DNA from: JAOSJT01 sp035362335
GTDB lineage: Bacteria > Bacteroidota > Ignavibacteria > SZUA-365
Assembly: GCA_035362335.1 (NCBI GenBank)
Contig: DAOSDL010000003.1
Span: 62,001 to 126,000 of the forward strand
Length of the DNA stretch: 64,000 nt
Reading direction: 5' to 3'
How positions within the stretch are numbered: the first letter of the stretch is position 1; the number at the start of each line of letters is the position of its first letter. The translations under genes were made by a program, and so were the position numbers. Below are positions 51,185 to 60,266 of the stretch, piece by piece. The notes beneath the pieces are model-generated. The model saw only the letters and a program-made list of their open reading frames with translations, made no database searches and was not told the origin of the DNA.

Positions 51185-54100
51185 ATGAGATCGCTTGCTC
51201 TGTCGTTTGTTGTGTTGTGCTTTTTCCTGACACCGCTGCATGCCCAGTGGCAATGGCTGAATCCGCTGCCCGAAGGCAATGAACTCTACGCGGCGGCATA
51301 TCGCGACGCCAACAACGCATGGATTGTGGGCGGCAATGGCGCCCTGCTGCGCAGCAGCAATGGCGGAACGAGCTGGATGTCGCAGGACAATCCGCTGCGG
51401 CCCACACCGTTTCTCGGACTCAGCATCGTGTTTCCGGACGCGCTCACCGGTTTGATTTCCATGAACAACGGAGCCTTGCTGCGCAGCACCGACGGCGGCT
51501 TCACCTGGGAACTGCTGGCGCGCACCGGTCTGTCCATTCAGAAGATGCGCATCGCTCCCGACGGATCCGTCTGGGGCTACGGCAGTCTGGGCTCCATTTC
51601 GCGCAGCACCGACGGCGGCACAAGCTGGGAGCAATTCACCACCGGCATTTCCACCGTGGTATACGATGTGTCCTTCCCCGATGCCACGACGGCGGTGGCG
51701 GCGTGTGGCAATGGCGTGTTGCTCAGAAGTGTGGACAACGGAGCCACATGGACGCAGATCGCTGCACCGTATGGCACCGATGTGATTTCCGTGGATTTCA
51801 GTTCACCCACACACGGCATCGCCTTGCAGCAGCCGCGCTACGTGCTGCGCAGCACCGATGGCGGGCAGAGCTGGAGCGATACCACCTTCGGCGTGAATCA
51901 GCTCACGCAGGTGCGCTTCGCCACGGAGGAAACGGGATGGATAGTCAGCAACAGTCCGGGCAGCGTGTACCGCACACAGAATGGGGGCGTGAGCTGGGAA
52001 TCCGTCACCGTCGAGCCAACGCGCCGCTACACCTTCCTCGGCATCCTGCCGGTGGACGCGCAACGCGCGATGTTGATGGGTGTGGGTGGAGCGATATTCA
52101 CCACCGACGACGCGGGAGCGCAGTGGACGCAGCGCGGCACGGCATTTACACGCAATCATCTGCATGGCGTCACCGCGTTCAACGACAGCACGGCATGGGT
52201 ATTCGGACGGGCATCGGCCTTTCTCACGCGCGACCGCGGACAGAACTGGACGGGCAGCGACACGATATCGCTCCCGGGTTTCCGTTACGGGATGGCGTTA
52301 TCCGAAACACGCCTCATCGGCGCGGGCACGCAGGGCGAGGTGTACCTCTCCACCGATGCCGGTGTGACATGGAGCAGCCAGACGCTGGCGGCAGCGGGAC
52401 AGATTCAGGACATCGAGTTTGTGGACGCGCAGAACGGCTGGCTGGCCGGCGCCCATGGCACCCTGGCGCGCAGCAGCGACGGTGGCGCGACCTGGACGGA
52501 GCTGAGTGCCGGAGTGACGCATGATTTCCATGCCATCGCGCCGCTGTCGGCCGATGTCGCCTGGATTGCCGGTGCGGGCGGACGCATGTACAAAACCGAG
52601 GATGGCGGGCAAAGCTGGACGGAGCAAAGCAATCCGGCAACGAACGATCTCTTCGCCATCGCCTTCACTTCGCCCACCAACGGCTGGGCCGGCGGACAGC
52701 AAACGCTGATGCGCACCACGGATGGCGGACAGAACTGGCTGGACGTGTCGAGTTTGACGGGGTTGGACGTGGTTTACGACATCGTTTTCACCGACGCGCA
52801 GCGCGGCTATGTGATGATGAGCCGCTCGGTGGCGCGCAGCAGCGACGGTGGCCAGACATTTTACCGCACGGATTATCCTGCCACGGGCAACCAGCGCATT
52901 TCGGTGACCGCCGACGGCTATGTATGGTTGGCGGGACAATTCGGCGTTGTGCAGCGCTACATGCCCACACCGGCCATTTTCATTCAACCGCCGCTATTGA
53001 ATTTTGGCAATGTGGCCATCAACAAGCAGCGTGAGGAGAGTATCACCGTATACAATCGCGGCGAGGTGGACATGGTGTTCACCACTGTGGCCACATTGGG
53101 CGATGGCTTCCTCTATGCTTCGGGCGACCTTTCACCACTTGCACCCGGCGCTTCTCGCACGCTCACGCTGGCCTTCGCGCCGAACAAGCTCGGTCCCTCC
53201 TACGGCATCGCCACCGTGTTCAGCAATGCGGGAATCGGCGTGCCGTATATCGATTTGCAGGGAAATGGCATTCCCGCCGGCACATCCGCATTGACACATA
53301 CGCCCGATACCTTGGACTTCGGCACGTTGCAACTGGGGAATTTCCTGTCTTCGTCCGTTCACATCACCAATCGAAGCACGCAGCCCTTGCTCGTGACGCG
53401 GGAAGTGCTGACCGGAGGAGACAGCACGATGTTTCAGGTCACGCGGGAGTCGTCCTTCTTCCTCTCCGCCGGGCGCAGCGATTCCATTCAGATCACCTAC
53501 GGACCGTTGCGCGCTGGGCAGCATCTGACCCGTCTGTTGATTGAGACCAACGATCCGGTGGAGCCGCTGTACCACATCGTGGTCAAAGGCCGCGCCATCA
53601 CGCCTGAAATCGCCGCGGGCGAGAATCCGCTGGATTTCGCTTGGGTGAATGTGGACAGCACGAAAACGCGCCGCGCCGCCATCCGCAACATCGGTACGTC
53701 GCCACTGCACATCAGCGCGTGGACCAAGGGCGGCACTCATGCCGCGCTGTTCAGCTTCACCGATCCAGGCGCGCGTACCGTGCAACCCGGCGACAGCGTG
53801 CTGGTGGATGTGCATTTCACTCCCGATGCACTTGGCACAAAAACCGCCGAGATCAGCATTTCGTCCGACGATTTGCTCAACAGCACCTTCATCCTGCAAT
53901 TGCGTGGCAATGCCACCACGCTCGACGCCGACAACGCGCCACTTCCGTCGGCTTCGCGCCTGGAGGCCGAGCATGCCAATCCTTTCTCGCTCGCGCAACA
54001 CGGCGTACTGCGCTATCGCAGCATCCTGCCCGAGGGGCAGCGCGGCACGCTGCTGCTCCACGATGCGCTGGGTCGTCTTGTGGCGCGTCAGGATGTGGAG

Positions 54101-54220
54101 GGTGGCGTGCACACGTTGCACGTCGCCGCATCGAGGTTGCAGCCCGGTGTGTACACGGCGGTATTGCGCGTGAACGCCGACGCGAGCATGATCACCGTGC
54201 GCACGGTCGTGCTGCGGTGA
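51185..54220 (+). CDS. Ycf48-like propeller protein with ASH-type domains and T9SS sorting
   Basis: 1011 residues. A signal peptide (LALSFVVLCFFLTPLHAQ) supports the ATG with GGGG upstream. Residues ~20-590 contain 13 BNR/Ycf48-type hairpins of the form RSTDGGxSW, enough for about two seven-bladed propellers. Residues ~595-900 are two to three choice-of-anchor (ASH/HYDIN-like) Ig domains (LLNFGNVAINKQREESITV, LDFGTLQLGNFLSSSVHI, LDFAWVNVDSTKTRRAAI). The last ~85 residues (ANPFSLAQHG ... LLHDALGRLVARQDV ... GVYTAVLRV) form a T9SS sorting domain lacking the usual YPNPF. Function unknown; GTGA-overlaps menF. Confidence 0.9.
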   Translation: MRSLALSFVVLCFFLTPLHAQWQWLNPLPEGNELYAAAYRDANNAWIVGGNGALLRSSNGGTSWMSQDNPLRPTPFLGLSIVFPDALTGLISMNNGALLRSTDGGFTWELLARTGLSIQKMRIAPDGSVWGYGSLGSISRSTDGGTSWEQFTTGISTVVYDVSFPDATTAVAACGNGVLLRSVDNGATWTQIAAPYGTDVISVDFSSPTHGIALQQPRYVLRSTDGGQSWSDTTFGVNQLTQVRFATEETGWIVSNSPGSVYRTQNGGVSWESVTVEPTRRYTFLGILPVDAQRAMLMGVGGAIFTTDDAGAQWTQRGTAFTRNHLHGVTAFNDSTAWVFGRASAFLTRDRGQNWTGSDTISLPGFRYGMALSETRLIGAGTQGEVYLSTDAGVTWSSQTLAAAGQIQDIEFVDAQNGWLAGAHGTLARSSDGGATWTELSAGVTHDFHAIAPLSADVAWIAGAGGRMYKTEDGGQSWTEQSNPATNDLFAIAFTSPTNGWAGGQQTLMRTTDGGQNWLDVSSLTGLDVVYDIVFTDAQRGYVMMSRSVARSSDGGQTFYRTDYPATGNQRISVTADGYVWLAGQFGVVQRYMPTPAIFIQPPLLNFGNVAINKQREESITVYNRGEVDMVFTTVATLGDGFLYASGDLSPLAPGASRTLTLAFAPNKLGPSYGIATVFSNAGIGVPYIDLQGNGIPAGTSALTHTPDTLDFGTLQLGNFLSSSVHITNRSTQPLLVTREVLTGGDSTMFQVTRESSFFLSAGRSDSIQITYGPLRAGQHLTRLLIETNDPVEPLYHIVVKGRAITPEIAAGENPLDFAWVNVDSTKTRRAAIRNIGTSPLHISAWTKGGTHAALFSFTDPGARTVQPGDSVLVDVHFTPDALGTKTAEISISSDDLLNSTFILQLRGNATTLDADNAPLPSASRLEAEHANPFSLAQHGVLRYRSILPEGQRGTLLLHDALGRLVARQDVEGGVHTLHVAASRLQPGVYTAVLRVNADASMITVRTVVLR

Positions 54221-55374
54221 CCACGCTGCCGGACGCGGAGTTACGAAATTTCATCCGGGGCGGTTTGCCGCCGCCCTGGCTGCTCTGGCATGCGCCGGGC
54301 GAGGATGCCATGCTCGCTCTGGGCGCCACGGCATTGAGTACTCCCGACGATGTTGCGGAGTGGCGCGATTGGTTGAGCGCGTTGACACCGGTGGACGGAG
54401 ATGTGCCGCTGTGTTTCGCGGTGATGTTCGATCCAGGCGGCCCGGCCGATGCTCCCTGGATCGGAGTGCCGCGGGTGTTCGCCTTTCAGCCCCGGCGGGT
54501 GTTGCGTCTGCCCCTGCATGTACTCACCGGCCGCGCAGCCGACGAGCGTGCCGCTGCACAGTCCGCCGCCCCGGTAACGAGTGATGGCGCCGCACGCTAC
54601 ATCCACGCCGTGGAGCACGCGGTGTCCGAACTCCGTGATGGTGGATTGAAAAAAATCGTACTCGCGCGCCGCGAGCAATGGCGCGAGCAGCTGTCGCTGT
54701 CCATGCTGCTCCCACGTCTGGCGGGTCAGGAGCAGTCCTTCGTCATTGCACTGCAACCTGATGCCGAGCATCTCTTCGTGTCGCTCACGCCGGAACGCCT
54801 CGCGCGTGTGCGCGATGGTGTGCTGCACACCATGGCGGTGGCGGGCACCACTCCCCGTCACGCGGACGCGCTGCGCGATGCCGCCGCGCGGCAGGCCTTG
54901 CTCGCCGACGACAAGGAGCGGGAAGAACACGACCACGTGCTACATATGCTCATGGACAGCTTGCGCGCCTTGGGTTGCACGCTGGACATCGAGGAGCGTG
55001 ATGTGCTGTCGCTCACGCATGTGCACCATCTCATCACGCGTGTGCACGGACGCATGCCCGGGCAGCGTCGCCTGGTGGATGTGGTGGCCGCTCTGCATCC
55101 CACGCCAGCCGTGGCCGGGGTTCCGCGCGAGGACGCCATGCGTCGCATTCGCGAGTTGGAGGGCTTCGACCGCGGTTTGTTCGCTGGCGTGGTGGGATGG
55201 ATGAACGCGCGCGGCGATGGCGACGCCGCCGTCACCATTCGTTCCACATGCATCGAGCACGATCGCATCACAGCCTGGGCGGGAGCCGGCATCGTGCGCG
55301 ACAGCATCCCCGCCCGCGAGGAAGAAGAGACCCGCCTGAAACTCCACACCGTACTCGACGTGCTGCGACGGTAG
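54217..55374 (+). CDS. menF: Isochorismate synthase
   Basis: 385 residues from a GTG overlapping the upstream stop (GTGA). It converts chorismate to isochorismate, the first menaquinone-specific step. The chorismate-binding fold shows in GLKKIVLARREQW (general base Lys region), TMAVAGTTPR, HVHHLITRVHGRMPG, HPTPAVAGVPREDAM and the C-terminal GFDRGLFAGVVGWM with AWAGAGIV. The ~100-residue N-terminus is divergent, as is usual. Linked to the other men genes but separated from menD by a 469-base repeat-containing gap. Confidence 0.93.
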   Translation: MTTLPDAELRNFIRGGLPPPWLLWHAPGEDAMLALGATALSTPDDVAEWRDWLSALTPVDGDVPLCFAVMFDPGGPADAPWIGVPRVFAFQPRRVLRLPLHVLTGRAADERAAAQSAAPVTSDGAARYIHAVEHAVSELRDGGLKKIVLARREQWREQLSLSMLLPRLAGQEQSFVIALQPDAEHLFVSLTPERLARVRDGVLHTMAVAGTTPRHADALRDAAARQALLADDKEREEHDHVLHMLMDSLRALGCTLDIEERDVLSLTHVHHLITRVHGRMPGQRRLVDVVAALHPTPAVAGVPREDAMRRIRELEGFDRGLFAGVVGWMNARGDGDAAVTIRSTCIEHDRITAWAGAGIVRDSIPAREEEETRLKLHTVLDVLRR

Positions 55375-55515
55375 ACGGCACCCAAGACGGTTTGGATCGT
55401 GCATGACACCCCATCGTAAGGCTGAGCGGAGCGCCGAGCACGAGTATTCGAGATTACGCGCACTGGATACGGCGCGGAGTCGAAGCCTCGGTAACCCCAT
55501 AGTTGAGTAAAGAGT

Positions 55516-55800
55516 GAAGTTTGACGGTAGCCGCAGGAGCCAATCCGTACTCTCTCCGCCACCGCAGGCAAGGGACACCGATTCGCAGCACTACTGTCAG
55601 AGGGCGTTGGATGGCTTCATCTGCGACGATTCGCCCGGCACCTCGCCGACTTCCACGATCCATCTGTGCTAATCTGTGTGAAATCCGTGCAATCTGTGGT
55701 TTTGAAATTCTGTTAATCCGCTCCGACAGTAATCAAGGCACCTGCACCATTTCATTTGCCCGGGTGTAACGGAGGAACATGAAAGACTGCGGTTATCAAC
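55516..55800 (+). repeat. Dispersed intergenic repeat, copy B
   Basis: The most complete copy: a left part (TTTGACGGTAGCCGCAGGAG ... GGGACACCGATTCGC) shared with 49.9 kb, the core (CCATCTGTGCTAATCTGTGT ... TCCGACAGT) shared with all, and a right part (GGCACCTGCACCATTTCATT ... GAAAGACTGCGG) shared with 32.2 kb. It fills most of the menF-menD gap; 55375-55515 shows no gene. Confidence 0.85.
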
Positions 55801-55843
55801 CTTGCGGTGTCATCCGCGGGCCGGGAAAATGTTATCTTGCGGA

Positions 55844-58459
55844 ATGAGTACGCTTCCTCCCAATCTCACCATGCTCTGGGCGTCGGCCATTGTGGATGAG
55901 CTGGCCCGCAGTGGCGTGCGCGACGCGGTGATCGCACCGGGTTCGCGATCCGCGCCTTTGGCCCTGGCTTTCGCGGCGCATCCCGATATACGCGACCATT
56001 CGGTGATCGACGAGCGCAATGCCGCCTTCATGGCGTTGGGCCTCGCCAAAGGCGGCGAGCGTCCGGTGGCGGTGCTGTGCACCTCGGGCACGGCCGCGGC
56101 GAATTTTTTCCCCGCCGTGTGCGAAGCCGATCTATCCGACGTTCCGCTGCTGCTGTGCACAGCCGATCGCCCGGTGGAGTTGCGCGACAGTGGCGCTGCA
56201 CAGACCATGGATCAATTCGCCCTCTTCGGTACGCATGTACGTCACTTTGCTCAGCTGCCCGAATCCACGGCCGATGTTTCGGCCTTGCGCGCACTGCGTG
56301 CCGCTGTATGCCACGCCGTGGCGCGTGCCACCATGGTGCATCCCGGGCCTGTGCAGCTCAACATTCCCTTTCGCAAGCCGCTCGAACCCAGCGAGGCCGT
56401 GCTCGAGCGCGATCAGCTGCCCGCCGCCTGGAGCGATGCCGCTTTCGAAGCCGCGCATGGCCGCGCGAGCGGACGCGCGTGGACGCGCTATCGTGAGCGG
56501 CACGCGCCCGACCTTGTCGGCGAAATCGGCGCCGAACTGCTCGCCGCCCGCCGGCCGCTGCTCATCGCCGGGCCCATTGCCGGCACGGGGCATCGCGCGG
56601 CGCTGCGACGCTTCGCCCGACGATTCAACCTTCCCGTATTGGCCGAGGCGGCATCGAACCTGCGCTTCGGCGAGGACGGCGACATGTATATTTCCACAGC
56701 GGATATTATTCTCCGCAACAACGAGCTGCGGACCCAGCTCCGCCCCGACCTCGTGCTGCACATTGGTGGCGCAGCCACGAGCAGCGTCATGCAGCGTTTC
56801 ATCGAGGAATTGCCCGACTGTCCGTTCATCACCATCGGTGGGGCACAACGCGCCGATCCCGCCCATCGCTGTACGCTGCATGCGTTGGGCGATACGGCCA
56901 CGCTGCTGCTCGACGTGCTGCACGCGCTCGACAGTGATGGATTGCATGCGGAAGCCGCCGTCGACGCGGGATGGATCGAGCTGTTGCGCGCAGCCGACGC
57001 GGGCGCTCGCAGCGCGCTGCGCGAACGTCTCGACAGCAGCGACGAGTTGTTCGAGGGCAAAGCCGTGCGCGCCTTCACCACGCTGCTTCCCGAGGGCACG
57101 CCGCTGTTCGTTTCCTCGAGCATGCCCATCCGCGACATCGAAACCTTTGTCGACAGCACGCCACGCGATGTCGAGTTGTTCTTCAATCGCGGCGTGAATG
57201 GCATCGACGGTATACTGTCCACCGCGCTCGGTGTGGCGGCCGCGCGTGGCGTACGTTGCGCGTTGATCGTGGGCGATGTGGCCACGCTGCACAATCTCAA
57301 CGCACTGTGCGGCGCCGCGCTGTCGGAGCTGCCATTGCTCGTACTGCTGCTGAACAACGACGGCGGAGAAATTTTCGAGCTGCTCCCCGTGCGCGATTTC
57401 GACCCCGCCTTCACACGGCATTTTCTCACACCCCATGGCGTGGACATCGCTGCGGCACTGGTCGCCTGTGGTGCACAGCATCGGCGGGTGAATGCGTGGA
57501 GCGACTTGCCCGAGGCCGTTGCCGAAGGACTGAGTCATCGCGGCGTGTATGTGCTGGAGCTGCGCAGTGATATTCGCGCGAGCGGCGCGTTCCGTCGCGC
57601 ACTGCTGCACGACCTCGCCGCGCGCGTGCCCGCCGCCGCGCTGCCGGACATGCGCGCCGTGCCTCCGCCGCTGGTGTTTCGTCGCAGTGGCGGGGGAAGC
57701 GGCACGCCGGTTCTGCTGCTGCATGGCTTCACACGGTCGATGGACATGTGGAATGCGCTGTCCCTCGACGACAAGCGCGTCATTCTCCGTTGCGATCTTC
57801 CCGGACATGGCGCTTCGCCTTCACCCGATGTGGCACTGCATCCGGAGTACCATACGCTCGAGCACACCGCCGAACGCATCGAGGAATTGCTCACCCGTCT
57901 GTCCTTGCCGCGCGTGCATCTCGTGGGCTACTCGCTTGGCGCGCGCTGCGCAATGATGTACGCACGGCACGCGCCGCAGCGCCTCGCTTCGCTCACGCTC
58001 GTCAGCGGCAGCCCGGGCATGGAAGACGAAGCCCTGCGCGCACGGCGGCGCCACGACGATGCCGCGCTCGCCGAGAGCATTGCCAGCGAGGGACTGCACC
58101 GCTTCGTTGAGCACTGGACCTCGATGGCGCTGTTGGCACGGAACGATGCCTCGAACGCTTCGAGCCGCGAGCGCCTGCGACAATGCTCGCGCGGACTTGC
58201 CGCTTCGCTGCTCGGCGCGGGACAGGGTAGGCAACCCGCGCTGTGGGATACCCTTGCCGCCCTGGACCTTCCCTTGCTGGCCGTGGCGGGCGAACGCGAC
58301 ACAGCGTACGTCGAGCATGCGCTGCGCCTCGAGCGCGAAGCGGGCGCCACGGCGCGCATTATTCCGCATTGCGGTCACGATGTGCCTGTCGAGCAGCCCG
58401 AGGCGCTGTCCACAGCGCTGCAGGAATTCTGGAAACGCGTCGACGACGCGCACTGTTGA
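55844..58459 (+). CDS. menD/menH: MenD-MenH fusion: SEPHCHC synthase and SHCHC synthase
   Basis: 871 residues. Residues ~1-590 are MenD, a ThDP enzyme joining isochorismate and 2-oxoglutarate: PGSRSAPLALAFAAH, the ThDP-activating Glu in VIDERNAAF, TSGTAAANFFPAV, SSSMPIRDIE, NRGVNGIDGILSTALG, GDVATLHNLNAL and LLNNDGGEIFELLP. Residues ~605-871 are an alpha/beta-hydrolase of the MenH type that removes pyruvate: LLLHGFTRSMDMWN, CDLPGHGASP, nucleophile Ser in VGYSLGARCAMMYA (~697), Asp in GERDTAY (~819), His in PHCGHDVP (~845). Both parts look intact and there is no frameshift. It supplies two successive steps from one chain. Confidence 0.94.
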   Translation: MSTLPPNLTMLWASAIVDELARSGVRDAVIAPGSRSAPLALAFAAHPDIRDHSVIDERNAAFMALGLAKGGERPVAVLCTSGTAAANFFPAVCEADLSDVPLLLCTADRPVELRDSGAAQTMDQFALFGTHVRHFAQLPESTADVSALRALRAAVCHAVARATMVHPGPVQLNIPFRKPLEPSEAVLERDQLPAAWSDAAFEAAHGRASGRAWTRYRERHAPDLVGEIGAELLAARRPLLIAGPIAGTGHRAALRRFARRFNLPVLAEAASNLRFGEDGDMYISTADIILRNNELRTQLRPDLVLHIGGAATSSVMQRFIEELPDCPFITIGGAQRADPAHRCTLHALGDTATLLLDVLHALDSDGLHAEAAVDAGWIELLRAADAGARSALRERLDSSDELFEGKAVRAFTTLLPEGTPLFVSSSMPIRDIETFVDSTPRDVELFFNRGVNGIDGILSTALGVAAARGVRCALIVGDVATLHNLNALCGAALSELPLLVLLLNNDGGEIFELLPVRDFDPAFTRHFLTPHGVDIAAALVACGAQHRRVNAWSDLPEAVAEGLSHRGVYVLELRSDIRASGAFRRALLHDLAARVPAAALPDMRAVPPPLVFRRSGGGSGTPVLLLHGFTRSMDMWNALSLDDKRVILRCDLPGHGASPSPDVALHPEYHTLEHTAERIEELLTRLSLPRVHLVGYSLGARCAMMYARHAPQRLASLTLVSGSPGMEDEALRARRRHDDAALAESIASEGLHRFVEHWTSMALLARNDASNASSRERLRQCSRGLAASLLGAGQGRQPALWDTLAALDLPLLAVAGERDTAYVEHALRLEREAGATARIIPHCGHDVPVEQPEALSTALQEFWKRVDDAHC

Positions 58460-58486
58460 GAACAAGGAAGAAATTTCACACGACAC

Positions 58487-59344
58487 ATGGATAAAGCAAT
58501 GCATCCTGTTGAATGGAACATCGTCAAGGAATACCGCGACATCACCTTTCGCAAAAGCGATGAAGGCATGATGCGCATCGCCATCAATCGTCCCGAGCGG
58601 CGCAACGCCTTTCGTCCCGAAACCGTGGACGAATTGCTCGACGCCTTTCACCTTGCAGCACTGGACAGCAGTGTTGGCGTGGTGCTATTCACCGGCGAGG
58701 GTCCGGCTGCCGACGGCAAGTACGCCTTTTGCAGCGGTGGCGATCAAAAAATCCGCGGCGACGCGGGCTACATGGCCAAGGAAGGCGGCGTGCCTCGTTT
58801 GCACATTCTCGAATTGCAGCGGCTGATTCGCAGCATGCCCAAGCCCGTGATCGCCCTTGTGGCCGGCTACGCCATCGGTGGCGGCCACGTGCTGCACGTG
58901 GTCTGCGACCTGACCATCGCGGCCGAGAATGCGGTGTTCGGTCAAACCGGACCCAAGGTCGGAAGCTTCGACGGTGGCTTCGGATCGTCGTATCTCGCGC
59001 GCATGGTGGGGCAGAAGCGCGCCCGTGAAATCTGGTATCTCTGCAGGCAGTACAGCGCGCAGGAGGCCTTCGACATGGGATTGGTGAATACCATCGTTCC
59101 TGTCGATCGTCTCGAGGACGAAGGTGTGCAATGGGCGCGCGACATCCTGCGTCACTCCCCGCTCGCGATTCGTTTGCTCAAATCGGCATTCAACGCCGAA
59201 CTGGACGGGCAGGCGGGCATTCAGGAACTGGCGGGCAACGCCACTTTGCTGTATTACATGTCGGAGGAAGCGCAGGAAGGAAAAAACGCCTACAACGAGA
59301 AGCGCCCCCCGGATTTCCGCAAATACCCCTGGCTCCCCTGGTGA
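58487..59344 (+). CDS. menB: 1,4-dihydroxy-2-naphthoyl-CoA synthase
   Basis: 285 residues, crotonase fold. It closes the ring of o-succinylbenzoyl-CoA. Near-diagnostic stretches: INRPERRNAFRPETVDEL, FCSGGDQKIRGD, VAGYAIGGGHVLHVVCDLT, GQTGPKVGSFDGGFGSSYLA, IWYLCRQYSAQEAFDMGLVN and the C-terminal EGKNAYNEKRPPDF. The oxyanion Gly and the SFDGG Asp are present. An alternative ATG lies four codons in. 27 bases after menD-menH. Confidence 0.97.
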   Translation: MDKAMHPVEWNIVKEYRDITFRKSDEGMMRIAINRPERRNAFRPETVDELLDAFHLAALDSSVGVVLFTGEGPAADGKYAFCSGGDQKIRGDAGYMAKEGGVPRLHILELQRLIRSMPKPVIALVAGYAIGGGHVLHVVCDLTIAAENAVFGQTGPKVGSFDGGFGSSYLARMVGQKRAREIWYLCRQYSAQEAFDMGLVNTIVPVDRLEDEGVQWARDILRHSPLAIRLLKSAFNAELDGQAGIQELAGNATLLYYMSEEAQEGKNAYNEKRPPDFRKYPWLPW

Positions 59345-59355
59345 GGTCGGCGGGC

Positions 59356-60264
59356 ATGCACACCACCGCTTCCTCCGCAACCGCAGTGTCGCCCGCGCGG
59401 GCCTGGCTGCTGGCGGCACGTCCCAAAACCCTGCCCGCCGCCGTGGCACCCGTGATCGTGGCTTCGGCGCTGGCCTTTTCTCAAGACGCCTTCGCCGCCT
59501 TGCCCGCGGCTGTGGCCTTGCTCTGCGCGCTGCTCATACAAATCGCCACCAATCTCGCCAACGATTACTTCGATTATATGAAAGGCGCCGACACCGCCGA
59601 GCGCATCGGTCCGGTACGCGTGGTGCAAAGCGGCCTGCTGCCTCCGCGCACCGTGCGAAACGCCATGCTGGCTGTGCTGGGCTTGACCTTCGTGCTTGGA
59701 CTGTATCTGGTGTGGGTGGGTGGATGGCCGATTTTACTCATCGGCGTGCTGTCCTTGCTCTGCGCCGTGGCCTACACCGCGGGTCCGCTGCCCTTGGCCT
59801 ATGTGGGTCTGGGGGATGTGTTCGTGTTCGTGTTCTTTGGCGTGGTGGCGGTAATGGGCACGTATTTCGTACAGACCCTGCAATGGTCGCACGACGCGTT
59901 TATCGCTTCCCTGCCCATTGGCGCCATTTCCACCGCAATTCTCGTGGTGAACAATTACCGCGACATCGACACCGACAGGCGCAGCAACAAGCGCACTCTG
60001 GCTGTACGCATCGGGCGGCGCGCCTCGCAGGTGGAATACGGCCTACTGCTGGCACTCGCCTACGGCGTCGCGCTGTGGCAGACCTTCGCCCGGATGTCGC
60101 CGTGGTTCCTGCTCCCCCTGGCCACGCTGCCACTGGCCTTCCCGTTACTGAACGTACTGCTACGCAGCACCGATGGAGTGGTACTCAATCACGCACTCGG
60201 TGGCACCGGTCGTCTGCTTGCGCTGTACGCCCTGCTGTACTCCATCGCCTTGCTCGCGGGGTAG
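59356..60264 (+). CDS. menA: 1,4-dihydroxy-2-naphthoate polyprenyltransferase
   Basis: 302 residues and about eight to nine membrane helices. It attaches the isoprenoid tail to DHNA at the inner membrane. Prenyl-diphosphate-binding Asp motifs: NLANDYFDYMKGAD (residues ~65-78) and NNYRDIDTDRRSNKRTLAVR (~190-210). ARPKTLPAAVAPVIV at the start is typical of MenA. I chose the ATG with GAGG upstream; a GTG 15 bases earlier would overlap the menB stop (GTGA) and is nearly as likely. Confidence 0.95.
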   Translation: MHTTASSATAVSPARAWLLAARPKTLPAAVAPVIVASALAFSQDAFAALPAAVALLCALLIQIATNLANDYFDYMKGADTAERIGPVRVVQSGLLPPRTVRNAMLAVLGLTFVLGLYLVWVGGWPILLIGVLSLLCAVAYTAGPLPLAYVGLGDVFVFVFFGVVAVMGTYFVQTLQWSHDAFIASLPIGAISTAILVVNNYRDIDTDRRSNKRTLAVRIGRRASQVEYGLLLALAYGVALWQTFARMSPWFLLPLATLPLAFPLLNVLLRSTDGVVLNHALGGTGRLLALYALLYSIALLAG

Positions 60265-60266
60265 AC

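Noticed and set aside
56132..57808. 558-codon open frame antisense to menD
   Set aside because: Mirrors the menD reading frame; no signal, fold or ribosome site.
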